Shown here piece after piece: positions 27,939-37,648 of a DNA stretch of 64,000 nucleotides. The notes below the pieces were generated by a model. It was not told the origin of the DNA. It did no database searches and was given only the letters and a program-made list of their open reading frames with translations. Where the stretch lies: positions 248,001 through 312,000 of the forward strand of contig NZ_CANKZA010000003.1 of NCBI RefSeq assembly GCF_947488465.1, given 5' to 3'. The translations under genes and the position numbers were made by a program. Position 1 is the first letter of the stretch, and the number at the start of each line of letters is the position of its first letter. The stretch comes from an uncultured Microbacterium sp. (GTDB lineage Bacteria > Actinomycetota > Actinomycetes > Actinomycetales > Microbacteriaceae).

Positions 27939-28928
27939 GTGGATATCGATCTGGGACTGCTGCGTACGGTGGAGCGCGAGAAGGAGATTCCCTTCGACGA
28001 ACTGGTCCACATCATCGAGCAGGCCATTCTGACGGCCTACGCGAAGCACACCTCCCCGGACGGCGAGTTGCCCACCGGCGCTCGTGCAGTCCTCGACCGC
28101 AAGACCGGTCACGTCGCGATCTTCATGCCGTTGCTCGACGAGGACGACATCGTCATCGGTGAGGAAGAGTCCACCCCCGACGACTTCGGTCGGATCGCCG
28201 CGTTTGCTGCGAAGCAGGTCATCAGCCAGCGTCTGCGCGATATCGCCGATGACGCGATCCTCGGCGAGTTCAAGGGCAAAGAGGGCGACATCGTCGCCGG
28301 CGTGATCCAGCAGGGTCCGAACCCGCGGATGGTGCATGTCGATCTCGGCACGATCGAGGCCATCCTCCCGCCCGAAGAGCAGGTCGCCGGCGAAGAGTAC
28401 CCGCACGGCGCGCGTCTGCGCGTCTACGTGACGGGTGTCTCGAAGGGCACCAAGGGCCCGCAGATCACCGTGTCGCGCACGCACCCGGGGCTCGTCCGCA
28501 AACTCTTCGCCCTCGAGGTACCCGAGATCGCCTCCGGCCTCGTCGAGATCGTCTCGCTCGCGCGGGAGGCCGGGCACCGTACCAAGATCGCCGTCAAGGC
28601 CAACGATCCCGCGATCAACGCCAAGGGTGCGTGCATCGGTGAACTCGGGCGCCGCGTCCGCGCCGTGACCGAGGAACTCGGTGGCGAGAAGATCGACATC
28701 GTGGACTACGACCCGGAGCTGGCCAAGTTCGTCGCGAACGCGCTGTCGCCGGCGAAGGTGACGTCCTCGTTCGTGCTCGATGCCACCATCAAGGCCGTCC
28801 GTGCCCTCGTCCCCGACTATCAGCTGTCGCTCGCGATCGGCAAGGAGGGCCAGAACGCCCGCCTCGCCGCCAAGCTCACGGGCGCCAAGATCGACATCCA
28901 GCCCGACAGCATCTTGGAAGACGCGTAA
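27939..28928 (+). CDS. nusA: Transcription termination/antitermination protein NusA
   Basis: 329 residues: N-terminal RNAP-binding domain (DIDLGLLRTVEREKEIPFDELVHIIEQAILTAYAKH), S1 domain (about 105-185, EFKGKEGDIVAGVIQQ and VDLGTIEAILP) and two KH domains (GPQITVSRTHPGLVRKLFALEVPEI, then LSLAIGKEGQNARLAAKLTG). It lacks the acidic C-terminal repeats of proteobacterial NusA. GTG 27939 is preferred over GTG 27903 because AGGGAGG stands eight bases before it. No rimP precedes it, unlike the usual actinobacterial order. Confidence 0.96.
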   Translation: MDIDLGLLRTVEREKEIPFDELVHIIEQAILTAYAKHTSPDGELPTGARAVLDRKTGHVAIFMPLLDEDDIVIGEEESTPDDFGRIAAFAAKQVISQRLRDIADDAILGEFKGKEGDIVAGVIQQGPNPRMVHVDLGTIEAILPPEEQVAGEEYPHGARLRVYVTGVSKGTKGPQITVSRTHPGLVRKLFALEVPEIASGLVEIVSLAREAGHRTKIAVKANDPAINAKGACIGELGRRVRAVTEELGGEKIDIVDYDPELAKFVANALSPAKVTSSFVLDATIKAVRALVPDYQLSLAIGKEGQNARLAAKLTGAKIDIQPDSILEDA

Positions 28929-28937
28929 CGGGGTAGG

Positions 28938-29189
28938 ATGGAACCTGTTCGAACGTGCGTGGGATGCCGCGCACGCGCTCCCCGTTCTGCTCTCTTGCGA
29001 GTCGTGGAACAGGCCGGTGTCCTTGTCGCTGACGAGAAAGCCGTCCTCCCCGGGCGAGGCGCGTGGGTGCATGCCACGGATGCGTGCGTAAGTACAGCCA
29101 TCCAACGTCGCGCTTTCGAACGTGCATTGCGTGTGTCCGGTCCGCTGGACACGCAGACCCTTCCCACCACCTACCAGCGAAACGGCTGA
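28938..29189 (+). CDS. rnpM: YlxR/RnpM-family protein
   Basis: 83 residues with the family's MEPVRTCVGCRAR start and GRGAWVHATDACVSTAIQRRAFERAL helical end. Small nucleic-acid-binding protein reported to modulate RNase P in Bacillus. Nine bases after nusA and 92 before infB, in the conserved nusA-ylxR-infB order. Confidence 0.93.
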   Translation: MEPVRTCVGCRARAPRSALLRVVEQAGVLVADEKAVLPGRGAWVHATDACVSTAIQRRAFERALRVSGPLDTQTLPTTYQRNG

Positions 29190-29281
29190 ACGGCTATGGA
29201 CTCACAGTGAACGGCTCGAAATGAGACCCGTCCGCAAATAACGGTCTGCCCTGTCCGGGGGAGACCTCAGACAGGAGAATT

Positions 29282-32029
29282 GTGGCAAACGCCAAACCGC
29301 GCGTGCACGAGATCGCTTCCGAACTCGGCGTCGACAGCAAGGTCGCACTTGCAAAGCTGAAGGAGCTCGGCGAATTCGTCAAGAGCCCCTCATCCACCAT
29401 CGAGCCCCCCGTGGCTCGGAAGCTCCGCGCTGCCCTCGAAGCAGACGGCGCAGCCAAGCCCGCGCAGACGGCCCCGGCCAAGCCGGCGGCTGCGGCGCGT
29501 CCGTCCTCGGGCCCGCGACCCGGTCCGGCGCGTCCGACGCCCGCTCCGGCTCCCACGCCCGCTGCCCCGGCGGCTCCGGCTGCTGACGTGGCTCCTGCCG
29601 AAGCTCCGGCATCCACGCCCACGCCGGCTGCTCCGGCGCCCTCGGTACCCGCCGACGCTCCCGCGGCGTCCGGCGACAGCGCTGCACCGCGTCCCGGTGG
29701 AGCGCGCCCCGGCAACAACCCGTTCGCTTCGGCGCAGGGCATGGGACAGCGTCCCGCTGGACCCCGACCCGGCAACAACCCGTTCGCCTCGGCACAGGGC
29801 ATGGGCCAGCGCCCGAGCCCGACGCCCGGTAACATCCCGCGTCCCCAGGCGCCGCGCCCCGGCGCCCCCCGTCCCGGCGCCCCGCGTCCCGGTGGACCGG
29901 GTCGTCCCGGTGGCGCAGGTCGTCCCGGCGCCCCGTTCCAGCAGCGTCCCGGCGGCCCCGGTCGTCCCGGCGGCGCGGGTGGCTTCCAGCGTCCGGGTGC
30001 TCCCGGCGCCGGTGCTCCGGCCGGCGGTTTCGCCGGACGTCCCGGCGGTGGTGGTGGTCGTGGCCGTGGTCCCGGCGGTGGTACCGCTGGCGCGTTCGGT
30101 AAGGGCGGCGGCAAGTCCAAGCAGCGCAAGTCGCGTCGGGCGAAGCGCCAAGAATTCGAAATGCGGGATGCCCCGACCGTCGGCGGCGTCAACGTTTCGC
30201 GCGGTAACGGCGAGGTCATCCGGATGCGCCGCGGCGCATCGATCTCGGACTTCGCCGACAAGATCGAGAACATCACCGGCTACACCGTGCAGCCCGGAAC
30301 GCTCGTCACCATCCTGTTCAACCTGGGTGAAATGGCGACGGCGACCGAGTCGCTCGACGAAGCGACCTTCGAGGTTCTGGGAGCCGAGCTCGGCTACAAG
30401 ATCCAGATGGTCTCTCCGGAGGACGAGGACAAGGAGCTCCTCGAGACCTTCGGTCTGGACCTCGACCAGGAGCTCGCCGACGAGAACGAAGACGACCTCG
30501 AGATCCGCCCGCCCGTCGTGACGGTCATGGGTCACGTCGACCACGGTAAGACGCGCCTTCTCGACGCGATCCGCAACGCGAACGTCGTGGCGGGTGAAGC
30601 CGGTGGCATCACCCAGCACATCGGTGCGTACCAGGTGTGGACCGAGCACGAGGGTATCGAGCGGGCCATCACGTTCATCGACACCCCGGGCCACGAGGCC
30701 TTCACCGCGATGCGTGCCCGTGGAGCGCAGGTCACCGACCTCGCGATCCTCGTGGTCGCCGCCGACGACGGCATCATGCCGCAGACGGTCGAGGCGCTCA
30801 ACCACGCTCAGGCCGCGAACGTGCCGATCGTGGTCGCGGTCAACAAGGTCGACAAGCCCGACGCCAACCCGGCCAAGGTCCGTCAGCAGCTGACCGAATA
30901 CGGTCTGGTCGCCGAGGAGTACGGCGGAGATGTGATCTTCGTGGATGTCTCGGCCCGCGACGGCCTCAACATCCAGGGTCTGCTCGACGCGGTCCTCCTC
31001 ACGGCGGATGCCGGGCTCGACCTCACGGCCAACCCGAACAAGGCGGCCCGCGGTGTCGCGATCGAAGCGAAGCTCGACAAGGGCCGCGGTTCGGTTGCCA
31101 CCGTCCTCATCCAGTCCGGAACGCTGCGCGTCGGTGATTCGATCGTCGCCGGTACGGCGTACGGCCGTGTGCGGGCGATGGCCGACGAAAACGGCGACGC
31201 TGTTCTCGAGGCCTACCCGTCACGTCCGGTGCAGGTGCAGGGTCTGAACTCGGTGCCGCGCGCCGGTGACACCTTCATCGTCACGGAAGAGGACCGTCTC
31301 GCCCGTCAGATCGCGGAGAAGCGTGAAGCCGCCGAGCGCAACGCGCAGCTGGCCAAGGCCCGCAAGCGCATCTCGCTCGAGGACTTCACCCGCGCTCTCG
31401 AGGACGGCAAGGTCGAGTCGCTCAACCTCATCATCAAGGGTGACGTGTCGGGTGCTGTCGAAGCGCTCGAAGAGTCGCTCCTCAAGATCGAGGTCGACGA
31501 TTCCGTGCAGCTGCGGATCATCCACCGTGGTGTGGGTGCCGTCACCGAATCCGACATCAACCTGGCGACGATCGACAACGCGATCGTCATCGGCTTCAAC
31601 GTCCGCCCCGACCCGAAGGCCCGCGAGCGCGCGGCTCGCGAGGGTGTGGATGTCCGGTTCTACTCGGTCATCTACAACGCGATCGACGATGTCGAGCAGT
31701 CGCTGAAGGGCCTGCTCAAGCCGGAGTACGAAGAGATCCAGTCGGGTGTCGCCGAGATCCGCGAGGTGTTCCGCTCCTCCAAGTTCGGCAACATCGCCGG
31801 TGTCATCGTTCGGTCGGGAACCATCACGCGCAACGCCAAGGCCCGCGTCATCCGCGAAGGTGTCGTGGTGGCAGATGGTCTGGCCATCGAGTCGCTGCGC
31901 CGGTTCAAGGACGACGTCACCGAAGTCCGCACGGACTTCGAGGCCGGTATCGGACTCGGTAAGTTCAACGACATCCAGATCGGCGACGAGATCGAGACGA
32001 CCGAGATGGTGGAGAAGCCGCGCGGCTGA
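29282..32029 (+). CDS. infB: Translation initiation factor IF-2
   Basis: Brings initiator tRNA to the 30S subunit. 915 residues from GTG 29282, with AGGAG six bases upstream. N-terminal IF2_N helices (residues 1-55), then about 250 residues of Pro/Ala- then Gly/Arg/Pro-rich linker including a duplicated 20-residue unit. The G domain follows with GHVDHGKT near residue 416, [16 protein letters not shown], and then domains II-IV ([32 protein letters not shown] to the end). It is followed by a strong stem-loop and rbfA. Confidence 0.98.
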   Translation: MANAKPRVHEIASELGVDSKVALAKLKELGEFVKSPSSTIEPPVARKLRAALEADGAAKPAQTAPAKPAAAARPSSGPRPGPARPTPAPAPTPAAPAAPAADVAPAEAPASTPTPAAPAPSVPADAPAASGDSAAPRPGGARPGNNPFASAQGMGQRPAGPRPGNNPFASAQGMGQRPSPTPGNIPRPQAPRPGAPRPGAPRPGGPGRPGGAGRPGAPFQQRPGGPGRPGGAGGFQRPGAPGAGAPAGGFAGRPGGGGGRGRGPGGGTAGAFGKGGGKSKQRKSRRAKRQEFEMRDAPTVGGVNVSRGNGEVIRMRRGASISDFADKIENITGYTVQPGTLVTILFNLGEMATATESLDEATFEVLGAELGYKIQMVSPEDEDKELLETFGLDLDQELADENEDDLEIRPPVVTVMGHVDHGKTRLLDAIRNANVVAGEAGGITQHIGAYQVWTEHEGIERAITFIDTPGHEAFTAMRARGAQVTDLAILVVAADDGIMPQTVEALNHAQAANVPIVVAVNKVDKPDANPAKVRQQLTEYGLVAEEYGGDVIFVDVSARDGLNIQGLLDAVLLTADAGLDLTANPNKAARGVAIEAKLDKGRGSVATVLIQSGTLRVGDSIVAGTAYGRVRAMADENGDAVLEAYPSRPVQVQGLNSVPRAGDTFIVTEEDRLARQIAEKREAAERNAQLAKARKRISLEDFTRALEDGKVESLNLIIKGDVSGAVEALEESLLKIEVDDSVQLRIIHRGVGAVTESDINLATIDNAIVIGFNVRPDPKARERAAREGVDVRFYSVIYNAIDDVEQSLKGLLKPEYEEIQSGVAEIREVFRSSKFGNIAGVIVRSGTITRNAKARVIREGVVVADGLAIESLRRFKDDVTEVRTDFEAGIGLGKFNDIQIGDEIETTEMVEKPRG
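29701..29820 (+). repeat. Two tandem 60-bp units inside infB
   Basis: GGCAACAACC recurs at 29711 and 29771, so the unit is 60 bp (20 residues, containing [17 protein letters not shown]). Differences are mainly at third positions, so the duplication is old enough to have diverged silently. It lies in the disordered N-terminal linker of IF-2. Confidence 0.85.
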
Positions 32030-32043
32030 TCCGCATGTTGGAT

Positions 32044-32080
32044 GTGAGGGGCGCCTGTCATCACGACGAGCGCCCCTCAC
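32044..32080 (+). terminator. Stem-loop between infB and rbfA
   Basis: GTGAGGGGCGC (32044-32054) pairs perfectly with GCGCCCCTCAC (32070-32080) over a 15-base loop. No T-run follows and the rbfA Shine-Dalgarno starts 8 bases on. It may be a partial terminator or a processing site that lowers rbfA relative to infB. Confidence 0.6.
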
Positions 32081-32100
32081 TCACCCCGAAGGAGTAAGAC

Positions 32101-32556
32101 ATGGCCAGTGAACGTCAGGCACGCCTCGGCGACCGCATCCGCGTCATCCTTGCGGAGCGTCTCGAGAAAGGGCTTCGAGACCCGCGGCTCGGCTTCGTCA
32201 CGATCACGGACGTGCGGGTCACGGGTGACCTGCAGCACGCATCCGTGTTCTACACCGTCTACGGCTCCGATGAGGAGCGCGCATCGTCTGCGGAGGCGTT
32301 GACGTCGGCGACCGGAATGCTCCGCAGTGAAGTCGGCAAGCACCTCAACATCCGGCTGACACCGTCGCTCGAGTTCATCCCCGATGCGCTTCCGGACAGT
32401 GCCGACCACATCGCCGACCTCCTTCGTGAGGCGCGCGAGCGCGATGCGGCCGTCGCGGGTCTCGCGACCGGTGCAGCGTATGCCGGCGACGCGGACCCCT
32501 ATGTGAAGCCCCGCGACGAAGACACTCCGGCCGCGGCGAGCGACGACGAGGACTGA
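32101..32556 (+). CDS. rbfA: Ribosome-binding factor A
   Basis: 151 residues with a KH-like fold needed for 30S maturation and cold adaptation. The start MASERQARLGDRIRVILAERLEKGLRDPRLGFVTITDVRVTGDLQHASVFYTVYG is typical, and a 35-residue acidic, disordered tail follows. AAGGAG precedes the ATG. In the nusA-infB-rbfA-truB order, but mutY is inserted on the opposite strand before truB. Confidence 0.95.
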   Translation: MASERQARLGDRIRVILAERLEKGLRDPRLGFVTITDVRVTGDLQHASVFYTVYGSDEERASSAEALTSATGMLRSEVGKHLNIRLTPSLEFIPDALPDSADHIADLLREARERDAAVAGLATGAAYAGDADPYVKPRDEDTPAAASDDED

Positions 32557-32563
32557 TCGGCGC

Positions 32564-33430
32564 CTACCGCGGCAAGCGAAGGTGCCCGTCGGAGGCTTCG
32601 ACAAGACCATCGGCGATGAGTGAGTCGATCGCGCGATCCCGCTGACGACGGTCGGGCCAATCCGGGATCACCCCATCCTGCGGGATGTCGTGGTCTGAGG
32701 AGTCGCGCAGGGCTCTGAGGATGGCTCCGCGCGCCTGGCGGTCGCTGCCTTCGTAGCGGGCCTGGCGCCGCCGGTCGTCGCCCGTGTCCGGGTAGGCGGC
32801 CGCGCGCCAGGCGCACAGGTGCGCAATGGGGCATTCCGCACACCGGGGCGCTCGCGCGGTGCAGACGACCGCGCCGAGCTCCATCGTCGCGGCGTTGAAG
32901 AGCGCGGCATCCGTGTCGGTCGCCGGAAGCAACGCCGTCATCGCGGCGAGGTCGGTCTTTGCCGGGGGTCCGGGTTGGGAACGCCCGTCCACGGCGCGGG
33001 CGATCACGCGCCGGGTGTTGGTGTCGACAACCGGGTGCCGATCACCGTAGGCGAAGACCGCCACCGCCCGTGCGGTGTAATCGCCGATCCCGGTCAGCGC
33101 GAGGAGCGCATCGACATCGCGGGGGACGACGCCGTCGTGACGGTCGCGGATCTCCACCGCCGCACGGTGGAGCCACAGCGCGCGGCGCGGATACCCGAGG
33201 TTCGCCCATTGCCGCACGGCTTCGGCCGGCGGATCCGCGGCGAGGTTCGCGGGGGTCGGCCATCGGCGGAGCCATGCCTCGAGGTGGGGGACCACGCGGG
33301 ATACCGGAGTCTGCTGCAACATGAACTCGCTCACGAGCGTGCCCCACGCCCCGAACCCCGGTCGGCGCCACGGAAGATCGCGGGCCGCGCCGCCGTACCA
33401 CTCGATCAGCGGGGCGGCGAGATCGGGCAT
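32564..33430 (-). CDS. mutY: A/G-specific adenine DNA glycosylase
   Basis: 288 residues. Removes A mispaired with 8-oxoG. Helix-hairpin-helix region LLALTGIGDYTARAVAVFAYGDRHPVVDTN contains the catalytic Asp. The 4Fe-4S loop is C-x6-C-x2-C-x5-C (CTARAPRCAECPIAHLC). Only a short C-terminal winged-helix-like tail is present instead of the MutT-like domain of E. coli MutY; short forms are common in actinobacteria. TAGGCT precedes ATG 33430 by six bases. Confidence 0.93.
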   Translation of the reverse strand: MPDLAAPLIEWYGGAARDLPWRRPGFGAWGTLVSEFMLQQTPVSRVVPHLEAWLRRWPTPANLAADPPAEAVRQWANLGYPRRALWLHRAAVEIRDRHDGVVPRDVDALLALTGIGDYTARAVAVFAYGDRHPVVDTNTRRVIARAVDGRSQPGPPAKTDLAAMTALLPATDTDAALFNAATMELGAVVCTARAPRCAECPIAHLCAWRAAAYPDTGDDRRRQARYEGSDRQARGAILRALRDSSDHDIPQDGVIPDWPDRRQRDRAIDSLIADGLVEASDGHLRLPR

Positions 33431-33442
33431 CCGAACAGCCTA
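33431..33442 (-). promoter_or_regulatory. Leaderless-type promoter of mutY
   Basis: TAGGCT (minus strand 33442-33437), GTTCGG spacer, ATG. Confidence 0.55.
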
Positions 33443-33458
33443 CGCGCCCCGCCGCGTG

Positions 33459-33550
33459 CCGTATTCAGTCCGCACGCGCGGACGACGGTGAGTCGGCCGC
33501 GGAATCCCGGGCGCACTCTGGCGGGCCTGTGCCCGGCGGACTGAATACGG
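33459..33550. repeat. Perfect 15-bp inverted repeat between mutY and truB
   Basis: CCGTATTCAGTCCGC (33459-33473) and GCGGACTGAATACGG (33536-33550) enclose a 62-base GC-rich loop. It fills the gap between two divergent genes, so it is not a terminator. The arms are less GC-rich than the surroundings. Candidate extragenic palindrome or small non-autonomous element. Confidence 0.65.
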
Positions 33551-33619
33551 TCAGGGGATGCACGGCAGGGGGACGGCGGCGAGAGCGGCGGCTGGAGCGG
33601 GGCACGTAGGCTGGAAGAC

Positions 33620-34516
33620 ATGCCTGAGACCCCTCCGCAGCCCCGCGGGATCCTCCTGGTGGACAAGCCGCAGGGCATCACGAGCCACGATGTGGTCGCC
33701 CGCGCGCGCCGGGCGCTGAACACCCGCAAAATCGGCCATGCCGGGACCCTTGACCCGATGGCTACCGGGCTGCTGATCCTCGGCGTGGGCCCGTCCACAC
33801 GCTTGCTGACCTACATCGTCGGGCTCGGCAAGACCTATGAGGCGACGATCCGCCTCGGCGTCACCACCGACTCCGACGACGCCGACGGCGTCGAGACGGC
33901 GCGCACGGATGCCGCGGCCATCGCCGATGCGCAGATCAGCGCCGGCATCGCCGCACTGACGGGGGACATCTCGCAGGTCCCGAGCACGGTGTCGGCGATC
34001 AAGGTCGGCGGCAAGCGTGCGTACGACCTCGCGCGGGCGGGGGAAGCGGTCCAGCTCAGCGCACGCGCGGTCACCGTCAGCCGCTTCGAGGTCTTGGGGA
34101 TACGCCGCGAGGCGGGGATGATCGACGTGGACGTCGCCGTCGATTGCTCGAGCGGAACCTACATCCGGGCTCTGGCACGCGACCTCGGCGCGGGACTCGG
34201 GGTCGGGGGACACGTGACAGCACTCCGTCGCACGCATATCGGTCCGTTCGACGTGGCCGACGCTGTCGCCGAGCTCGTCCCCGACGTGGAGCTGCAGACG
34301 GATGCGTCCGTGGCGGCCGACCTGCTCGGTGTGTTCGCGGTCTCCGCCGAGGAGGCGCGGGATCTCCGACACGGCAAGCGGCTGGCCGGAGCCGCATCAC
34401 GGCTGACGGGCACGACGCCGGCAGCGATCGCCCCGGACGGCGAGCTGGTCGGCATCGTCGAGCGCCGCGGGAACGACGTCAAGAGCATGATGAATATGCC
34501 GCAGGGTGACGCATGA
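33620..34516 (+). CDS. truB: tRNA pseudouridine(55) synthase
   Basis: 298 residues. Motif II with the catalytic Asp is visible in GHAGTLDPMATGLLILGVG. The start (GILLVDKPQGITSHDVVARARRAL) and the motif III region (VAVDCSSGTYIRALARDLG) are canonical. A PUA-like C-terminus follows. TAGGCT lies seven bases before the ATG. It overlaps the next gene by four bases. Confidence 0.96.
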   Translation: MPETPPQPRGILLVDKPQGITSHDVVARARRALNTRKIGHAGTLDPMATGLLILGVGPSTRLLTYIVGLGKTYEATIRLGVTTDSDDADGVETARTDAAAIADAQISAGIAALTGDISQVPSTVSAIKVGGKRAYDLARAGEAVQLSARAVTVSRFEVLGIRREAGMIDVDVAVDCSSGTYIRALARDLGAGLGVGGHVTALRRTHIGPFDVADAVAELVPDVELQTDASVAADLLGVFAVSAEEARDLRHGKRLAGAASRLTGTTPAAIAPDGELVGIVERRGNDVKSMMNMPQGDA

Positions 34517-34881
34517 TCCAGTGGTTCGCCCTTGTGCAGGTCGTCGTGGCCGTCGTCGTCGGACTCGCCTGCATCGCGCTGGGTCTCGCCGGGCGTCGCC
34601 CGAGCGACCTCAGCGTCGGCGGTCTCGCTCTGGTGTTCGTCCTCCTCGTGGCACAGGTCGTCGTCGCGGTCGTCGCGCCCCTCGCGGGGAACCCGCCGAC
34701 CGGAAGTGCCCTGGAGTTCTGGGTGTATCTGGTCTCCGCTGTCCTCCTGCCTCCCGCTGCAGTCTTCTGGGCGCTGATCGAACGCAGCCGGTGGAGCACC
34801 GTGATTATGGGGATCGCATCGCTGGCCGTGGCTGTTATGGTCTGGCGGATGCAGGTCATCTGGACCCTGCCCGCGCTGTGA
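34513..34881 (+). CDS. Small membrane protein, unknown function
   Basis: 122 residues and four predicted helices (WFALVQVVVAVVVGLACIALGLAG, VGGLALVFVLLVAQVVVAVVA, FWVYLVSAVLLPPAAVFWALI, VIMGIASLAVAVMVWRM). ATGA overlap with truB implies translational coupling. The same small protein type accompanies truB-ribF in relatives, but I know no function. Confidence 0.75.
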   Translation: MIQWFALVQVVVAVVVGLACIALGLAGRRPSDLSVGGLALVFVLLVAQVVVAVVAPLAGNPPTGSALEFWVYLVSAVLLPPAAVFWALIERSRWSTVIMGIASLAVAVMVWRMQVIWTLPAL

Positions 34882-34916
34882 TCGCCGCAACGCCGCGCGA
34901 TTATCATGGACAGGTC

Positions 34917-35360
34917 ATGTCAACGCCCCGTCCCCGTATGACCGGCATCGGCCGGGTCCTCGTGATCGTCTACGCGATCATGGCCCTCGCAGCGACGGGT
35001 CGCTCCTTCGTGCAGATCGTCCAGGACTTCGCCGGCGCCCCCATCGCCTACACGCTGTCGGCGATCGCTGCCCTCGTCTACATCCTGGCGACGGTCGCAC
35101 TGGTCCGCTCCGACTCACACGTCTGGTACCTCATCGCGTGGGTCGCGATCTGCTTCGAACTGGCCGGTGTCCTCGTCGTCGGGACGCTGAGCCTCACGCA
35201 TCCCGAGCTCTTCGCGCACGACGCTACGGTGTGGTCCGGCTATGGCTACGGGTACTTCTGGATTCCCCTGGTGCTGCCGTTCGTGGGGATCTGGTGGCTC
35301 GTGATGTCCGGACGCACAGAACCGGCGGCCGCTCCCGTCGTGGAAGGATCCAGCTGGTGA
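34917..35360 (+). CDS. Conserved actinobacterial membrane protein
   Basis: 147 residues and four helices (VLVIVYAIMALAATGRSFVQIVQ, YTLSAIAALVYILATVALV, WYLIAWVAICFELAGVLVVGTLSL, FWIPLVLPFVGIWWLVM). A TATCAT box lies nine bases upstream of ATG. The last codons overlap the ribF GTG start. Function unknown. Confidence 0.75.
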   Translation: MSTPRPRMTGIGRVLVIVYAIMALAATGRSFVQIVQDFAGAPIAYTLSAIAALVYILATVALVRSDSHVWYLIAWVAICFELAGVLVVGTLSLTHPELFAHDATVWSGYGYGYFWIPLVLPFVGIWWLVMSGRTEPAAAPVVEGSSW

Positions 35361-36322
35361 TCGTCTTCCGTGATCCGTCCGAGGTACCTCCCGGGTTCGG
35401 CCCGAGCGTGGTGGCGATCGGAAAGTTCGACGGTGTGCACTCCGGCCACCGGGCCGTGATCGATCGCGCCCGGGTGGCGGCCGCCGATGCCGGTGCACGC
35501 GTGGTGGCGGTGACCTTCGACCGTAATCCGCTGAGCGTGCTGCGTCCCGAACTGTGCCCGGAGCCGCTCGCGAGTCTCGATCAGAAGCTGCGCCTCCTCG
35601 CCGCCGAGGGCATCGACGCGGTGCTCGTGCTCCGTTTCGATGCACAGCTGGCCGCGCTCGAACCCCGCGCGTTCGTCGAGCACGTGCTGGTGGACGCGCT
35701 CGGGGTCGTCACGCTCATGGTCGGCGACGACTTCCGGTTCGGCCGGGGCGGCGCGGGCGATCCCGGTCTGCTGACCGCACTGGGCGCGGAGTTCGGCTTC
35801 GCCGTCGACGTCGTCGGAGACGTGCACGGTGGTGGCCGTCGGGTGTCGTCGACCTGGGTGCGCGACCTGCTGGATGCCGGTGATGTCGAGGGCGCTGCGC
35901 GTCTGCTCGGCCGGCCGCACACCGTGCAGGGAGAGGTCGTGCACGGGCTCAAACGGGGGCGCGAGCTGGGCTTTCCGACGGCGAATCTGTCGACCGCCGC
36001 CGAGGGGTTCATCCCGGCAGACGGCGTGTACGCCGGCTGGCTGATCGATGAGGGCCCGGCGGCCGAGGGGGCGCAGCCGATCGGTGCAGTGACCCGCTAC
36101 CCGGCAGCGATCTCCGTGGGGACGAACCCGACCTTCGATGACGTGCACGCGCGGCAAGTCGAGGCATACGTGCTCGACGAAACCGATCTCCATCTGTACG
36201 GGCACCGCGTGCAGATTCAGTTCACCCACCGCGTGCGGGGGATGCTGGCGTTCGACGGTGTCGAGGCGCTTATCGATCGTATGGATCAGGACGTGGCGGA
36301 GATCCGCCGCGTCCTGACGTGA
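35357..36322 (+). CDS. ribF: Bifunctional riboflavin kinase / FAD synthetase
   Basis: Makes FMN, then FAD, from riboflavin. 321 residues. The N-terminal nucleotidyltransferase carries AIGKFDGVHSGHRAVI and the later SSTWVRDLLDAGDVEGAARLLGRP. The C-terminal kinase has GFPTANL, DGVYAGW and TNPTFD. GTG 35357 is the only start compatible with the domain boundary and overlaps the upstream stop by four bases; AAGGATC serves as Shine-Dalgarno. Confidence 0.95.
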   Translation: MIVFRDPSEVPPGFGPSVVAIGKFDGVHSGHRAVIDRARVAAADAGARVVAVTFDRNPLSVLRPELCPEPLASLDQKLRLLAAEGIDAVLVLRFDAQLAALEPRAFVEHVLVDALGVVTLMVGDDFRFGRGGAGDPGLLTALGAEFGFAVDVVGDVHGGGRRVSSTWVRDLLDAGDVEGAARLLGRPHTVQGEVVHGLKRGRELGFPTANLSTAAEGFIPADGVYAGWLIDEGPAAEGAQPIGAVTRYPAAISVGTNPTFDDVHARQVEAYVLDETDLHLYGHRVQIQFTHRVRGMLAFDGVEALIDRMDQDVAEIRRVLT

Positions 36323-36332
36323 CCGGCGGAAC

Positions 36333-37049
36333 TCAGTACGACGACGCGTCGACGATGCCGGTAGCTTGCTCTCCGGCATCCACTCGACGTGCCTCGCCGA
36401 GGATGACCGCGCTACCGCTCGTGCCGAGTCGGCTCGCGCCGGCGGAGAGCATGGCGAGGGCGTCCGCGTAGCTGCGGACCCCGCCGGAGGCCTTGACCTG
36501 GACATCGGCGCCGACGTTCGCGCGCATGAGTTCGACGTGGGGGACGGTGGCCCCGCCGCCGGCAAACCCGGTCGAGGTCTTGACGAAGTCCGCCCCGCCG
36601 GCTTCGGTGAGCCGACTGCCGCGCGCGATCTGTTCGTCGTCGAGCAGTGCCGTCTCCAGGATCACTTTGGTGATGTGGCCGGATGCCGCCGCCACGACGG
36701 CGCGGATGTCCTCGGTGACGACCTCGTCGAAGCCGGAGCGCAACGCGCCGATGTTGACGACCATGTCGAACTCCGTCGCGCCGTCGGCCAACGCCTGCCG
36801 GACTTCGGCGACCTTCGCGGCCGTCGACGTGGTGCCGTGTGGGAACCCGATGACCGTGCCGACGGCGACGCCGGTGCCGGCCAGGCGCGACACGGCATGG
36901 GCGATGTCGCTCGGGCGGACGCAGACGCTGAACACGCCCCATTCGGCGGCGATGTCGAGTTCGCTGTCGACCTCGGTGCGGGTGAGTTCGGGTTTGAGGA
37001 TCGCGTGGTCGAGGGTCGCGGCGAGGGCGCGCTCGGTGATGGTGGCCAT
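36333..37049 (-). CDS. deoC: Deoxyribose-phosphate aldolase
   Basis: Splits 2-deoxyribose 5-phosphate to glyceraldehyde 3-phosphate and acetaldehyde in deoxynucleoside catabolism. 238 residues; the Schiff-base Lys lies in GADFVKTSTGF and the second Lys in VKASGGVRS. LDHAILKPE and GFPHGTTSTAAK are also family patterns. ATG 37049 is directly preceded by GGAGGG with zero spacing, too close to act as a ribosome site; TACGCT six bases upstream suggests a leaderless message. Confidence 0.95.
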   Translation of the reverse strand: MATITERALAATLDHAILKPELTRTEVDSELDIAAEWGVFSVCVRPSDIAHAVSRLAGTGVAVGTVIGFPHGTTSTAAKVAEVRQALADGATEFDMVVNIGALRSGFDEVVTEDIRAVVAAASGHITKVILETALLDDEQIARGSRLTEAGGADFVKTSTGFAGGGATVPHVELMRANVGADVQVKASGGVRSYADALAMLSAGASRLGTSGSAVILGEARRVDAGEQATGIVDASSY

Positions 37050-37179
37050 CCCTCCAGCGTACGCGCGTGCGTGGGGTGCGCGGAGATCTGGTGAAGGCGG
37101 AATGAACAAAAGATAACGAAAGAGTAACGCGGCCCGTTAAGGTGGCCGAGACGACGTTGTCACCGTACGAAGGGCACCG

Positions 37180-37645
37180 ATGACCGCACCGCCGCGGACC
37201 GAAGGACTGCCGGCCCTCTTGATCGTGTGCGTCCTGGCTGTGGTGAGCGTCGTGATCGACGCGATGGGTGTGACGCCCAGTCGCGTGACCGCGGAAGAGC
37301 TTCTCGGCGCGGCGCGTGACCCGGGCGAGGCGGCCTTCGTCGCCGGTCATCGCGGGGGAACGGCAGTGGCGCCGGAAAACACCCTTCCTGCGGTGCGCGA
37401 AGCACTGCGCGCGGGGCTTCGAGTATGTCGAGGTCGATCTGGCGCTCACTGCCGACGGCCACGCCGTGCTGATGCACGACCGAACCGTCGATCGCACGAC
37501 CGATGGACACGGTCCCGTGGCTGCACTCACGCTCGATGAGGTGCGTCAGCTCGATGCCGGTTCGTGGTTTTCGCGGGCGTTCGCCGGGACGAAAGTGCCC
37601 ACCGCGACGCTCTACTCCTGGCAGGACAACCTGGCCGACGGGTAG
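37180..37645 (+). pseudogene. Glycerophosphodiester phosphodiesterase, frameshifted and truncated
   Basis: The first frame encodes an N-terminal helix and the GDPD start (FVAGHRGGTAVAPENTLPAVREALRAG). A GGGG run at 37413-37416, one G longer than the frame needs, shifts to the frame FEYVEVDLALTADGHAVLMHDRTVDRTTDGHGPVAALTLDEV. The continuation then ends at a TAG after GTKVPTATLYSWQDNLADG, roughly 150 residues short of a normal enzyme. His/Glu catalytic residues of the N-terminal half are present, but the barrel is incomplete. The truncation point abuts the copper operon promoter. Confidence 0.85.
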
Positions 37646-37648
37646 GGA

